Origin: Chitinophagaceae bacterium BSSC1
GTDB taxonomy: Bacteria; Bacteroidota; Bacteroidia; Chitinophagales; Chitinophagaceae
Assembly: GCA_002256435.1 (NCBI GenBank)
Contig: NKJC01000005.1
Coordinates: 301,301 to 365,300 of the forward strand
Direction: 5' to 3'
DNA length: 64,000 nucleotides
Below are positions 34,257 to 43,831 of the stretch, in pieces. Below the pieces are notes generated by a model. It worked only from the letters and a program-made list of their open reading frames with translations. It made no database searches and was not told the origin of the DNA. Position numbers and translations under genes: made by a program. The number at the start of each line of letters is the position of its first letter. Position 1 is the stretch's first letter.

Positions 34257-35813
34257 CTATTTACTCTCCATTTTGATCACGGGAATGATCATCTCTTCTA
34301 AACTAACCCCACCGTGTTGAAATGTATTCTTATAATAGTTCACGTAGTGGTTATAATTGTTGGGATAGCAGAGAAATCCGTCTTCCTTGGCAAAAATAAA
34401 GCTGGAATTGATGGTTGGAATGGGTAAACCCGCTTCTTTGGGGTCTTTAAACGCTAATACATCTCTGGGTTCAAAATTCAGGTTCCGCCCATGTTTATAG
34501 CGCAAATTGGTGGTGGTTTGCTTGTCACCAATAACTTTATGGGGCGTTTTTACACGCACGGAGCCATGGTCTGTGGCTAACACCAATTTCAATTTTTTAT
34601 CCGCAATTCTTTTCAATGCTTGGTTCAAAGGACTGTGTTCAAACCAGCTTCGGGTAATGCTTCTATAACTTACTTCATCACTGGCCAATTCTTTCAGCAC
34701 CTCCATTTCTGTTCTGGCGTGTGAGAGCATGTCTACAAAATTGTACACAATCACATTGATATCGTTTTGTAATAGGTTGTGAATATTGTTGACCAATTGT
34801 TGGCCGTCTTGGTGGTTCACAATTTTATGGTAGCTAAATTTCAAATGTTCTTTTTTCAATCGCTTTAGCTGGGCCCTAAAAAAGTCTTCTTCGTGTAAAT
34901 TTTTGCCACCTTCTTCTTCGTCATTTTTCCATAGACCTGGAAATTGTTTTTCAATTTCTAGGGGCATCATACCCGCAAAAATGGCGTTCCTACAATATTG
35001 TGTAGCCGTAGGTAAAATACTATAAAAAGATTCCTCTTCTTGAATGCGAAAATTTTCTGCAAATATGGGTTCAATAGCTTTCCACTGGTCAAAACGCAAA
35101 TTGTCTATGAGTATGAAAAACAGTGGGGTTCCGGGCTCTGCATGGGGCAATACTTTGAACTGAAACAAGTGATGACTCATAATGGGTGCATCAGAAGATT
35201 TGGGGTTCACCCAAGAAGCATAATTTTTAGAAACAAACTTGAAAAATGCGGTATTGGCTTCTTGCTTTTGAGTATTAAATACTTCTTGCATTTCAGGACT
35301 ATCACTCTTCTCCATTTCCAATTCCCAGTGCACCAAGCGTTTGTAAATTTCCATCCACTCATGGTGATTGGGATTATCACTAAGTGCCATGAACAATTCC
35401 CTAAAATTCTGCTGATAAGAAGTAGTAGTTTTTTCTGCTACCAATCTTTTATTGTCAATGAGTTTTTTCAAACTCAACAATACTTGATTGGGATTCACCG
35501 GCTTAATCAAATAATCGCTGATCTGACTTCCAATGGCTTCATCCATCAGGTTCTCTGTTTCATTCTTGGTAATCAGAACAATGGGTAGTTGCCTATTAAT
35601 GGCTTTGATTCTAGTAAGGGTTTCCAAACCTGTAATACCTGGCATAGATTCATCCATGAGCACCACGTCTACATAATTAGATTTTACATATTCCAGTGCG
35701 TCAAAGCCATTGGTCATGGTCACTACTTCATAGCCCTTATGCTCTAAAAACATTTTTTGAGATTGCAGACTTTCTATCTCATCATCTACCCAGAGTATTT
35801 TTGCTACCGGCAT
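34257..35813 (-). CDS. porX: PorX: response regulator with PglZ phosphatase domain (type IX secretion control)
   Basis: 518 residues. The receiver domain at 1-125 has the acidic pair DDE at 10-12, the phospho-acceptor Asp54 in VLMDESMPG, Thr/Lys positions ITKNE and KPVNP. No DNA-binding domain follows; instead a PglZ/alkaline-phosphatase-type domain fills about 200-515, with FILIDNLRFDQWK and ATDHGSVRVKTPHKVIG as metal motifs. This is the architecture of PorX, which with PorY and SigP controls type IX secretion in Porphyromonas and whose PglZ domain is a nucleotide-hydrolysing phosphodiesterase in Flavobacterium studies. No porY kinase gene is seen in the window. Confidence 0.92.
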   Translation of the reverse strand: MPVAKILWVDDEIESLQSQKMFLEHKGYEVVTMTNGFDALEYVKSNYVDVVLMDESMPGITGLETLTRIKAINRQLPIVLITKNETENLMDEAIGSQISDYLIKPVNPNQVLLSLKKLIDNKRLVAEKTTTSYQQNFRELFMALSDNPNHHEWMEIYKRLVHWELEMEKSDSPEMQEVFNTQKQEANTAFFKFVSKNYASWVNPKSSDAPIMSHHLFQFKVLPHAEPGTPLFFILIDNLRFDQWKAIEPIFAENFRIQEEESFYSILPTATQYCRNAIFAGMMPLEIEKQFPGLWKNDEEEGGKNLHEEDFFRAQLKRLKKEHLKFSYHKIVNHQDGQQLVNNIHNLLQNDINVIVYNFVDMLSHARTEMEVLKELASDEVSYRSITRSWFEHSPLNQALKRIADKKLKLVLATDHGSVRVKTPHKVIGDKQTTTNLRYKHGRNLNFEPRDVLAFKDPKEAGLPIPTINSSFIFAKEDGFLCYPNNYNHYVNYYKNTFQHGGVSLEEMIIPVIKMESK

Positions 35814-35872
35814 ATTCCAACTGTATTGAGTAAAATTATTTTAGTTATGTGGCCCTAAAACTATTTGAATCT

Positions 35873-35901
35873 TTTGATTAGTCAGGGTATTTGTACTTTT
35901 G
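35873..35901 (+). promoter_or_regulatory. Promoter of the HD-lpx cluster
   Basis: TTTG (35873-35876), 17 bases, TACTTTTG (35894-35901), 41 bases before the ATG of the HD gene. Exact consensus boxes and ideal spacing. Confidence 0.75.
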
Positions 35902-35941
35902 CAGACTGCCCAAGCAGTTGATTTAACAATTCAGCAACAGC

Positions 35942-37156
35942 ATGAACCAGATTAAAAGAAAAATTATCAATGACCCTGTCTATGGTTTTATCACCATTGA
36001 CCATCCATTGATTTTTAACATATTGGCCCACCCCTATTACCAACGCCTGCGTAGGATACACCAAATGGCCATGGCGCAATTGGTTTATCCGGGTGCGGTA
36101 CATACGCGTTTGCATCATTCTTTAGGCGCTTATCACCTCATGTGTAATGCCGTTACAGAATTGAGGGCCAAGGGTGTTGAAATTACTGAAGCAGAATCGG
36201 TGGCAGTTAAAGCCGCTATCTTGTTGCACGATATTGGTCATGGTCCTTATTCACATGCACTAGAACAGGTCTTGGTTTTGGGTACCCATCATGAAGCATT
36301 GTCTATTCGCATTATGGAAGAAATGAACCAAGGCATGGATGGCGCTTTGGATTTAGCTATCCAAATTTTTACCAATAAATATCCCAAGCCATTTTTACAC
36401 CAATTGATCAGTGGTCAACTAGACATGGACCGCATGGATTACCTAAGCCGCGATAGTTTTTATTCAGGTGTTAGTGAAGGCGTGATTGGTTATGACCGTA
36501 TCCTAAAAATGTTGGTGGTACACCATGGCCAACTGATGGTAGAAGAGAAAGGCATTTACAGCGTTGAGAAATTTTTGGTAGCCCGCAGACAGATGTATTG
36601 GCAGGTGTACTTACACAAAACCGTTTTGTCTGCAGAGAAAATGCTGGTCAAAATTATTGAACGCGTAAGAGAAATCTATCAAGCAACAGACCAAGCACTT
36701 CAAACCCAAACAGCGCTGGATTTTTTCTTGGGCAGTTTTTCTGGGGTCATGGATCATCACGCGCTAGAACAATTTTGTTCCTTAGATGATCATGACGTAA
36801 TGCACGCTATTAAACACTGGAGCAAACACCCAGACCGCGTACTCTCCTTGCTCTGTAAGCGTTTTCTCAATAGGCAATTGTATAAATCTAGAATACAATC
36901 CGAAGATTTTGAACCCCTCTTTCTTAAGGAAAAACAAGACGCTGCAGCCAACAAATTTGGAATCAACCCTGCAGACGCTCACTATCTCTGTTTTACAGGA
37001 GAAGCGTCAAATACCATGTACCAAACCCTTGACGAGCGCATCAATATCCTCTTCAAAGACGGTATGGTTAAGGATATCTCAAAGATTGACAATGCTTTAA
37101 TCCAGCAAAACCTTTCTGCTCCTGTCAAAAAATTTTACATTTGTATGCTGTCTTAA
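35942..37156 (+). CDS. HD-domain phosphohydrolase
   Basis: 404 residues. HD motif set: HTRLHHSLGAYHLM near 50-65, ILLHDIGHGPYSHALE near 95-110 (the HD pair) and later QLDMDRMDYLSRDSF. The pattern is close to dNTPase/SpoT-like HD proteins (dGTPase superfamily). Substrate unknown. First gene of the lpxD-lpxC/fabZ-lpxA run, 24 bases before lpxD, which is a common order in Bacteroidota. Confidence 0.88.
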   Translation: MNQIKRKIINDPVYGFITIDHPLIFNILAHPYYQRLRRIHQMAMAQLVYPGAVHTRLHHSLGAYHLMCNAVTELRAKGVEITEAESVAVKAAILLHDIGHGPYSHALEQVLVLGTHHEALSIRIMEEMNQGMDGALDLAIQIFTNKYPKPFLHQLISGQLDMDRMDYLSRDSFYSGVSEGVIGYDRILKMLVVHHGQLMVEEKGIYSVEKFLVARRQMYWQVYLHKTVLSAEKMLVKIIERVREIYQATDQALQTQTALDFFLGSFSGVMDHHALEQFCSLDDHDVMHAIKHWSKHPDRVLSLLCKRFLNRQLYKSRIQSEDFEPLFLKEKQDAAANKFGINPADAHYLCFTGEASNTMYQTLDERINILFKDGMVKDISKIDNALIQQNLSAPVKKFYICMLS

Positions 37157-37180
37157 ATTAGACAGCCCACTATTTAAAAA

Positions 37181-38254
37181 ATGCCCATGACATTTACCGC
37201 AGCGCAAATTGCTTTAATGATACAAGGAAAGGTAGAGGGCAACCCTGCAGCTGCCGTTGGTGCATTTGGTAAAATTGAGGAGGCAAAAGAAGGAGAATTA
37301 TCCTTTTTGTCTAACCCCAAATACGAGGAATACCTATACCAGACCAAGGCTTCGGTGATCATATGTAATGAATCACTGGAACTCAAACAACCCACATCGG
37401 CCACTTTGATCAGGGTTGCAGATGCCTATTCTGCCTTTGCCATCCTGTTGTCTAAATACCAAGAAATCATGACCCAGCAATTGGTTGGCATACAGCAACC
37501 AAGTTATATATCGCCCAGCGCAAAACTGGGAGAGCAGGTTTTTGTAGCCGCTTTTTGTCATATTGGAGAAAATGTGGTCCTGGGTAATGGCGTGAAACTC
37601 TATCCCGGTGTGGTCATTGGTAATGGTTCCCATATTGGAGACAATGTAATTCTGCACGCAGGCGTGAAAATTTATCATGACTGTATTCTTGGTAATAGGG
37701 TGATTATTCATAGTAATACGGTAGTGGGCGGAGACGGTTTTGGTTTTGCTCCGCAGAGCGATGGCTCCTACCATAAGATTCCCCAGATTGGGAATGTGAT
37801 TATAGAAGATGACGTAGAAATTGGTAGCAATACGGCCATTGACCGTGCCACCATGGGCTCTACCATTATTAGAAAAGGCACCAAATTAGACAACCTGATT
37901 CAGGTAGCGCACAATGTAGAAATTGGTAGCAATACCGTGATTGCCGCCCAAGCTGGCATCAGCGGTAGCGCCAAAGTGGGTAATAGCGTGATGATTGGAG
38001 GCCAGGTTGGAACAGCTGGGCATATTGTCATTGCCGATGGTAGCAAGATTGCGGGTCAAACCGGTGTGACCAAGAGCATTAAGGTTCCCAATAAAACGCA
38101 TAATGGCACGCCTGCCTTGGAGTTCACCCATTCTTTGCGGATTCAAGCGCATACCAGAAACCTACCAGAAATGGAAAAAAGGCTCAAGGAATTGGAAAAA
38201 ACAGTGGCCGAGCTGCTTCAAAAACTGGACAATACTGCTCAAAAAACGGATTAA
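37181..38254 (+). CDS. lpxD: UDP-3-O-acylglucosamine N-acyltransferase LpxD
   Basis: 357 residues. N-terminal uridine-binding domain (about 1-105, with GELSFLSNPKYEEYLYQTKA) followed by a left-handed beta helix of hexapeptide repeats (about 110-320) including VVGGDGFGFAPQ and NLIQVAHNVEIG, where the His is the expected catalytic base, and a C-terminal helical tail. Adds the N-linked hydroxy-acyl chain in the third step of lipid A synthesis. A paralogue lies at 53232-54230. Confidence 0.93.
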   Translation: MPMTFTAAQIALMIQGKVEGNPAAAVGAFGKIEEAKEGELSFLSNPKYEEYLYQTKASVIICNESLELKQPTSATLIRVADAYSAFAILLSKYQEIMTQQLVGIQQPSYISPSAKLGEQVFVAAFCHIGENVVLGNGVKLYPGVVIGNGSHIGDNVILHAGVKIYHDCILGNRVIIHSNTVVGGDGFGFAPQSDGSYHKIPQIGNVIIEDDVEIGSNTAIDRATMGSTIIRKGTKLDNLIQVAHNVEIGSNTVIAAQAGISGSAKVGNSVMIGGQVGTAGHIVIADGSKIAGQTGVTKSIKVPNKTHNGTPALEFTHSLRIQAHTRNLPEMEKRLKELEKTVAELLQKLDNTAQKTD

Positions 38255-38317
38255 TCCTTTATCCGTATTTTTGCATCCCAAAACCTAGATTAACACTACC
38301 AATAACCTATTCAAGAT

Positions 38318-39724
38318 ATGGACATCAATTTTAACCCAGACAAACAACATACCCTCAATAGTTCCATTAGTATTAGTGGCACTGGTTTGCACACTGGTGT
38401 GTTGGTAGATATGACCCTTAAACCAGCCAATCCTGGATTTGGAATTCAGTTCCAAAGAATTGACATGCCCAACCAACCCATTATCAAGGCCGATTGTGAT
38501 TTGGTAACCGATACCAGCCGTGGAACCACCCTTCAAGTAGGTGATGCCAAAGTAAGTACGGTTGAACACGTTTTAGCCGCCTTAGTGGGTATGGGAGTAG
38601 ACAATGTGTTGATTGAGTTAAATGGTCCTGAGATTCCCATCATGGACGGAAGCTCTATGCCCTTTATTGAATTGATTGAAGAGACTGGTGTTTTGGAACA
38701 GGAAGCGGCTAAAGCTTGGTACAGCATTGGCGAGAATATTTATCATTACGACGAGGAGAAGCGTGTAGAAATGGTAGCCCTGCCTGCTATGGACTATCAA
38801 ATTACCACGCTCATTGACTTTAATAGCCCTGTATTGGGTACCCAACATGCTGGTTTGAAAACCATTCGTGAATTTAAATCAGAAATTGCGCCTTGCCGTA
38901 CTTTCTGCTTCTTGCATGAACTAGAAGCTTTATTGGACCATGACCTGATCAAAGGTGGCGACATCAATAATGCCATTGTGGTTGTTGACAAACCCGTTAC
39001 TGATGCCGAGATGACCCGTTTGGCCAAAGTGTTCAAACGCGAGAAAATTGAAGTAAAAAGCGAAGGCTATTTGAACAACTTAGAATTGCGCTTTCCCAAT
39101 GAACCAGCCAGACACAAGCTTCTGGATGTAGTTGGTGACTTAGCCCTGATTGGTTATCCTATTAAAGCTAGAATCATTGCCAATAGGCCAGGTCATAGCA
39201 CCAATGTAGATTTTGCTAAAAAAATCAAGCAATACATTAAGCGGAACAAACACGTGAAAAACGTGCCTGTTTATGATGCCACTATTCCTCCAGTTTATAC
39301 ACTAGAGAAGATTGAAAAGACCTTGCCTCATAGACATCCTTTCTTATTTGTAGACAAGATTATTGAACTAACTGATACTTATATTGTTGGTGTTAAGAAT
39401 GTTACTTTCAGCGAATATTTCTTTCAAGGCCATTTTCCGGGAAATCCGGTAATGCCCGGGGTGTTACAGATTGAAGCTCTAGCCCAAACCGGCGGGATTC
39501 TTTGTATCAATTCCATGCCAGAAGGCGATTATGACACTTATTTCCTGAAGATTGACAATTGTAAGTTTAAGCAGAAAGTAGTGCCAGGTGATACCATGCT
39601 CTTGAAAATGGAGTTGATTTCACCCATTCGTAGGGGTATTTGTGAGATGAGGGGTACAGTATATGTGGGAGGCAAAGTAGCAACTGAGGCAGACCTAGTG
39701 GCCCAAGTGGTGAAAAGAACTTAA
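38318..39724 (+). CDS. lpxC/fabZ: LpxC-FabZ fusion: UDP-3-O-acyl-GlcNAc deacetylase / 3-hydroxyacyl-ACP dehydratase
   Basis: 468 residues. LpxC part at about 5-300: [16 protein letters not shown] (zinc His), [10 protein letters not shown], and [14 protein letters not shown] (zinc His and Asp). FabZ part at about 318-468: [13 protein letters not shown] and [20 protein letters not shown] with catalytic His and Glu. The fusion is typical for Bacteroidota and links the committed step of lipid A to fatty-acid elongation. A weak TATTTTTG box lies upstream (38266-38273). Confidence 0.95.
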   Translation: MDINFNPDKQHTLNSSISISGTGLHTGVLVDMTLKPANPGFGIQFQRIDMPNQPIIKADCDLVTDTSRGTTLQVGDAKVSTVEHVLAALVGMGVDNVLIELNGPEIPIMDGSSMPFIELIEETGVLEQEAAKAWYSIGENIYHYDEEKRVEMVALPAMDYQITTLIDFNSPVLGTQHAGLKTIREFKSEIAPCRTFCFLHELEALLDHDLIKGGDINNAIVVVDKPVTDAEMTRLAKVFKREKIEVKSEGYLNNLELRFPNEPARHKLLDVVGDLALIGYPIKARIIANRPGHSTNVDFAKKIKQYIKRNKHVKNVPVYDATIPPVYTLEKIEKTLPHRHPFLFVDKIIELTDTYIVGVKNVTFSEYFFQGHFPGNPVMPGVLQIEALAQTGGILCINSMPEGDYDTYFLKIDNCKFKQKVVPGDTMLLKMELISPIRRGICEMRGTVYVGGKVATEADLVAQVVKRT

Positions 39725-39796
39725 ATCTTAAAAAAAAGCCAATAACCCTATTTTTGTGATAGGCCGAGCAACTTTGGCATCTTTTTTATACTCATA

Positions 39797-39815
39797 AGTG
39801 CATTATGAATGCACT
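39797..39815 (+). repeat. Palindrome around an ATG upstream of lpxA
   Basis: AGTGCATT and AATGCACT are perfect inverse copies around the triplet ATG (39805-39807), which is the first in-frame ATG of the lpxA frame. In RNA it would hide that ATG in a hairpin and leave the 39841 ATG free. Confidence 0.5.
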
Positions 39816-39840
39816 GATCAACGCAAAACCAACTGATAGG

Positions 39841-40638
39841 ATGACACATCCCTACACTTACATCGACCCAAACGCAAGGATAGCGCCTAACGTAAAGATC
39901 GACCCTTTTACTGTTATCCATGGAGATGTACGGATAGGTGAAGGAACTTGGATTGGTTCTAACGTGACCATCATGGATGGTACCAGGATTGGTAAAAACT
40001 GCCGAATTTTTCCTGGAGCAGTATTGGGTGCCATTCCTCAGGATCTGAAATTTAGCGGTGAGAAAACAACAGTAGAAGTTGGTGACAATACCACTATTCG
40101 TGAATTTGTAACCATTAACCGTGGTACAGAAGACAGGGGTAAGACCAAAGTGGGTAATAACTGTTTGATCATGGCTTATAGTCACTTGGCCCATGATTGT
40201 ATCATTGGTAATAATTGCATTTTAAGTAATAGCGTACAAGTGGCTGGTCACGTAACCATGGGCGATTGGGCCGTGGTAGGTGGAGTAAGCGCCGTTCACC
40301 AGTTTGTTCAAATTGGACAACACGCGTTTGTGGCTGGTGGATCCTTGGTCAGCAAAGACGTACCTCCTTATATTAAGGCTGTTCGCAACCCATTGAGTTA
40401 TGGTGGTGTAAACAGTGTAGGTTTAAAAAGAAGGGGATTCCCATTGCAACAAATCAACCATATCCTAGACGTTTATAGAACCATCTACAACAAAGGTTTT
40501 AATACTTCGCAAGCATTGGAATACATTGAAGAAGAACTTCCAGCTACCGATGAAAGAGACGAGATAGTTACTTTTATTCGTGAAAGCGGCAGGGGTATTA
40601 TCAAGCGTTTTACCAAGGGAGCCAACGACGAAGACTAG
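39841..40638 (+). CDS. lpxA: Acyl-ACP:UDP-GlcNAc O-acyltransferase LpxA
   Basis: 265 residues from the ATG at 39841 (MTHPYTYIDPNARI), the usual LpxA start; an in-frame ATG 12 codons earlier lies in a palindrome. Left-handed beta-helix hexapeptide repeats (about 5-180), catalytic His region in YSHLAHDCIIGNN, then a C-terminal helical domain (RRGFPLQQINHILDVY). First enzyme of lipid A synthesis. The stop overlaps the convergent glycosyltransferase stop by 4 bases. Confidence 0.94.
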   Translation: MTHPYTYIDPNARIAPNVKIDPFTVIHGDVRIGEGTWIGSNVTIMDGTRIGKNCRIFPGAVLGAIPQDLKFSGEKTTVEVGDNTTIREFVTINRGTEDRGKTKVGNNCLIMAYSHLAHDCIIGNNCILSNSVQVAGHVTMGDWAVVGGVSAVHQFVQIGQHAFVAGGSLVSKDVPPYIKAVRNPLSYGGVNSVGLKRRGFPLQQINHILDVYRTIYNKGFNTSQALEYIEEELPATDERDEIVTFIRESGRGIIKRFTKGANDED

Positions 40639-41426
40639 TATTTTCCAAACAAATAGTCAAAATTGAATTTGAGGTGCCGATATACTTCGCGCATCAGGCT
40701 GATAAGTGGATTACCACTTTCTCTCCACATATTCCTTTTCATGGTACTGGGTTCTGATGAACTATTCTCCTGGTCTAACAAAGACTTGAAAGACCTATAG
40801 AACATGCCCTTCCCTTTTTTCTGCAAAAAGGACATCATCATACTGTACTCTGTCACATCACCTTTTACACCCTCTCTGTATCTGCCAAACTTTTCCAGAA
40901 AATTTGACCTTCTCAAATGGGGATGGTCGCTGTAATAATAGAATTTTTTATAGCCCAGTTTCCAGAATCCAAAGAGCATTTCTGAGAACCCGTATTTATA
41001 GTCTTTGAGATAGGGATAATTGAAATACGCATAGAACCTAACCATATCTATATCTGGCCTTTCTTGCATAATTTCTATGGCATGTGCCAAATGTGTTGCA
41101 TAATCTGCAGCTGGTACAAAATCCTCTTGTATATACAGCGTTAAACCAGTTTTAACGGCTTCCTGACCCTTGTTTAAATTATTTCCCAAGCCCTTATTTA
41201 CCGGACCTGTCACCAATTCAAATGGGTGTTTTTCTTGTAAACTTTTTAGATATGTTTGGTGCTCGGGTTTGCTACAATCATCGCTCACAACAATAGATTC
41301 AAACCGCATATTCAATTCTTCAAAGGACAACAAGAGTCTTTCCAAAGATTTACTCCTGTTGTAATGGGTGATCATTAATGTAACATCCTTAAAATAATTG
41401 GTCTCCATGCTTTTAGATTGTGCCAT
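40635..41426 (-). CDS. Family 2 glycosyltransferase
   Basis: 263 residues; start could also be the ATG six codons in. GT-A fold start VTLMITHYNRSKSLERLL, nucleotide Asp in SDDCSK, and the acceptor/Asp motif YIQEDFVP, which replaces the DxD by QED. The C-terminal third is Lys/Tyr-rich and binds no obvious membrane. Probable role in surface glycan or LPS core building, consistent with the lpx neighbours but not proved. It has its own strong promoter at 41447-41476. Confidence 0.85.
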   Translation of the reverse strand: MAQSKSMETNYFKDVTLMITHYNRSKSLERLLLSFEELNMRFESIVVSDDCSKPEHQTYLKSLQEKHPFELVTGPVNKGLGNNLNKGQEAVKTGLTLYIQEDFVPAADYATHLAHAIEIMQERPDIDMVRFYAYFNYPYLKDYKYGFSEMLFGFWKLGYKKFYYYSDHPHLRRSNFLEKFGRYREGVKGDVTEYSMMMSFLQKKGKGMFYRSFKSLLDQENSSSEPSTMKRNMWRESGNPLISLMREVYRHLKFNFDYLFGKY

Positions 41427-41446
41427 TCAATGTTCTATGGAATAGT

Positions 41447-41476
41447 TAAAGTTAAGGGATCTATGGCTAACCCAAA
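41447..41476 (-). promoter_or_regulatory. Promoter of the glycosyltransferase gene
   Basis: Minus strand: TTTG (plus 41473-41476), 18 bases, TAACTTTA (plus 41447-41454, one mismatch), about 20 bases before the ATG. Confidence 0.6.
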
Positions 41477-41535
41477 ATGCTATAGCCCTATTTGAGAATT
41501 TTTTTTGCCAGTTTTCTTTGCTTACTTTGCCCAAC

Positions 41536-42195
41536 ATGGCTAAGAGAACGCACACAGTAAAAGCAAAAACACATCAATTAAGTGGCATTGAATTAACTGG
41601 CGCTGGCAAACGCTATAACAGGGAATGGATCTTCAAAGGATTTAGCCATCAGTTTCAACCTGGAACACATTATGCCATTACCGGCCCAAATGGTTCTGGT
41701 AAAAGCACTTTATTACAAGCCATTGCTGGTAGTTTACAATTGAGTGAGGGTAGTTTGGAATGGAGAAATGAAGGAATTATTGACCCCGAACAAGTATTTC
41801 TACACTTAGCCATAGTTGCACCCTATTTAGAATTAATTGAAGAAATGTCTGCAAGAGAGTTCTTGCACTTTCATGCACAATTCAAACCCTTGATTGCTGG
41901 CATCAGCATTGATGAAATACTTCAAATCATTGGCTTAGAAAAAGCTGCTACCAAACAGATTCGTTTTTATAGTAGTGGTATGAGACAAAGGGTAAAATTG
42001 GCTCAAGCCATTTTTGCAGATGTACCAGTAATCCTATTGGATGAGCCCTGTACCAATCTAGACCAAACTGGTTATGCCTTGTATCATCAATTGATAGAAG
42101 ACTATGCCAAAGACAAACTAATCATTGTTAGTAGTAATGATTTGCAGGAATATGATTTCTGTAAAGAAGTCATCAATATCAAAGATTACAAATAG
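41536..42195 (+). CDS. Stand-alone ABC transporter ATP-binding protein
   Basis: 219 residues from the ATG at 41536; the frame opens at a TTG in the promoter. Walker A GPNGSGKST, Q-loop in APYLELIEEMS, signature FYSSGMRQRVKLAQAI, Walker B VILLDEPCTNLDQ, H region IVSSNDLQEYDFC (Asn replaces the usual His). No permease is adjacent. Resembles the CcmA-like ATPases. The missing switch His may weaken ATPase activity; this is a visible deviation from the consensus. Confidence 0.83.
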   Translation: MAKRTHTVKAKTHQLSGIELTGAGKRYNREWIFKGFSHQFQPGTHYAITGPNGSGKSTLLQAIAGSLQLSEGSLEWRNEGIIDPEQVFLHLAIVAPYLELIEEMSAREFLHFHAQFKPLIAGISIDEILQIIGLEKAATKQIRFYSSGMRQRVKLAQAIFADVPVILLDEPCTNLDQTGYALYHQLIEDYAKDKLIIVSSNDLQEYDFCKEVINIKDYK

Positions 42196-42260
42196 CAGTT
42201 TGCGTTTTGGGAAAAAGGGTTTAATTTTCTTACTCTAAATCACCTCCCACAAACTGCACC

Positions 42261-42626
42261 ATGAAAAAAGACAAAATCATTTATTGGTCTACCACTATTC
42301 TCATCTTTTTATTTGAAGGTGTAATGCCCGCGCTTACATCCCAAACAGAAATGGCAAAACAAGGTATTAGCCACTTGGGTTACCCACTTTATTTTGGCAA
42401 TGCCTTAGTTGTTTTTAAAGTATTAGGAACCCTATTATTGATTATTCCAGCTATACCCAAAAAATTAAAAGAATTGGCTTATGCTGGATTTATTTTTGAT
42501 TTTATATTCGCTTCTATTAGTCATTTTTCAGTAGATGGTTTAGGTTATGAAGGATTCTTTCCATTGATAGTTTTAGCTGTTTTAATGGTTTCCTATACCT
42601 ATTACCATAAGTTGCAAAAGCAGTAA
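42261..42626 (+). CDS. DoxX-like membrane protein
   Basis: 121 residues with four membrane helices. The segment HLGYPLYFGNALVVFKVLGTLLL and GFIFDFIFASISHFSVDG match DoxX-like proteins (DUF4870/DoxX superfamily), which occur with quinone or thiol redox systems; function is not settled. Followed 20 bases later by a GNAT gene. Confidence 0.8.
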   Translation: MKKDKIIYWSTTILIFLFEGVMPALTSQTEMAKQGISHLGYPLYFGNALVVFKVLGTLLLIIPAIPKKLKELAYAGFIFDFIFASISHFSVDGLGYEGFFPLIVLAVLMVSYTYYHKLQKQ

Positions 42627-42646
42627 ATGTAAAGTATTGCAAATAC

Positions 42647-43105
42647 ATGATTCGCCTAGTTAGATCAGATAGTAGTCATCCAGATTTTAGAGCCTTGGTT
42701 CATTTATTGGATCAAGACTTGGCTATTCGGGACGGAGCAGACCATAGCTTTTATGCACAGTTCAATAAAATTAATGCTATTCAGCATTGTGTAATTGCGT
42801 ATACTGATGAACAACCTGTAGGATGTGGTGCCATCAAGGCTTTTGGCACTGATGCTATGGAAGTAAAACGAATGTATGTGTCACCAGTATCAAGGGGCAA
42901 ATCAATTGCTATGCAAATACTCTCTGAACTAGAGGCCTGGGCTAAGGAATTGGGCATGTCTAAAACCATTTTAGAAACTGGACAAAAACAACCCGAAGCC
43001 ATTGCCCTTTATTCTAAAGCAGGTTATTTACGAACACCAAATTATGGTCAATATATTGGGATTGAAAATAGTTTGTGTTTTGAAAAAATATTAACAATTA
43101 AATGA
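42647..43105 (+). CDS. GNAT-family N-acetyltransferase
   Basis: 152 residues. Acetyl-CoA-binding strand and loop: MEVKRMYVSPVSRGKSIAMQIL (the RGxG-type loop reads SRGKS), the preceding HCVIAYTDEQPVGCGAI and C-terminal QPEAIALYSKAGY. Small-molecule or protein acceptor unknown. Overlaps the next frame by 4 bases (ATGA). Confidence 0.87.
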   Translation: MIRLVRSDSSHPDFRALVHLLDQDLAIRDGADHSFYAQFNKINAIQHCVIAYTDEQPVGCGAIKAFGTDAMEVKRMYVSPVSRGKSIAMQILSELEAWAKELGMSKTILETGQKQPEAIALYSKAGYLRTPNYGQYIGIENSLCFEKILTIK

Positions 43106-43146
43106 AAATGGGAAGGGAAGAATACCCCTTAATAAAAAATTTATCA

Positions 43147-43656
43147 ATGAAAATCTATTTGCTATTTTTCTCATTCATGATAAATACTGTTTTACTTGCT
43201 CAAGAAAAACCAATAGCAACAGACAGTATTATTGTTACAGGCAATCTCAAATCACCTTCCATTATTCATATGAGTCAATTATTGACAATGCCATCTGAAT
43301 CTTTACCAGACTTGACCATTACCAATCATTTGGGAGAAGTAAAAGGAGTAGCTAAAAATATGAAAGGCGTTTTGCTAAAATCTATTTTGGAAAAACTTAG
43401 TTATGAGGTACCTGGTCCTAAACAGTTAAGCGAATTTTATTTTATACTTATGGCTACAGATGGTTACAAAGTAGTTTATTCATGGAATGAGTTATTCAAC
43501 AATGATGCAGGAAACAAGGTTTATTTGATTACTGAAAAAGATGGTAAAACCATGGGGGCTTCAAATGAAAGAATTTTAATTGCCCATTTTTCTGATTTCA
43601 AAACTGGCAGAAGATATATCAAAGGGCTTCAGCAAATTCTAGTTAAAAGATCTTGA
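43147..43656 (+). CDS. Secreted molybdopterin-oxidoreductase-fold protein lacking cysteine
   Basis: 169 residues from the ATG at 43147, which gives a clean signal peptide (MKIYLLFFSFMINTVLLAQ); an upstream ATG at 43102 overlaps the GNAT gene. The core (VTGNLKSPSIIHMSQLLTMP, then LMATDGYKVVYSWNELFNN) resembles the sulfite-oxidase molybdopterin-binding fold. The mature protein has no cysteine, so the usual Cys ligand of molybdenum is missing; it is probably not an active oxidoreductase. May bind another ligand. Confidence 0.65.
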   Translation: MKIYLLFFSFMINTVLLAQEKPIATDSIIVTGNLKSPSIIHMSQLLTMPSESLPDLTITNHLGEVKGVAKNMKGVLLKSILEKLSYEVPGPKQLSEFYFILMATDGYKVVYSWNELFNNDAGNKVYLITEKDGKTMGASNERILIAHFSDFKTGRRYIKGLQQILVKRS

Positions 43657-43831
43657 TACAACTAATATCAGGAAGAAAATTTTCCATTCTGGCATATAAA
43701 TCTTACAACGCGAACAGCGCTTAGACAAATCTTAGGCTCTGTTTAAAACCGACTTTAGTTAAGGATTTGGTAAATGCTTTTTTAGCATTAAACCAGTTCT
43801 TGCCACTAACATCAGAAGGAAAATGCTTCAC

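Noticed and set aside
35040..35588. 182-codon plus-strand frame inside porX
   Set aside because: Antisense shadow; hydrophobic pattern is only the complement of the PorX frame.
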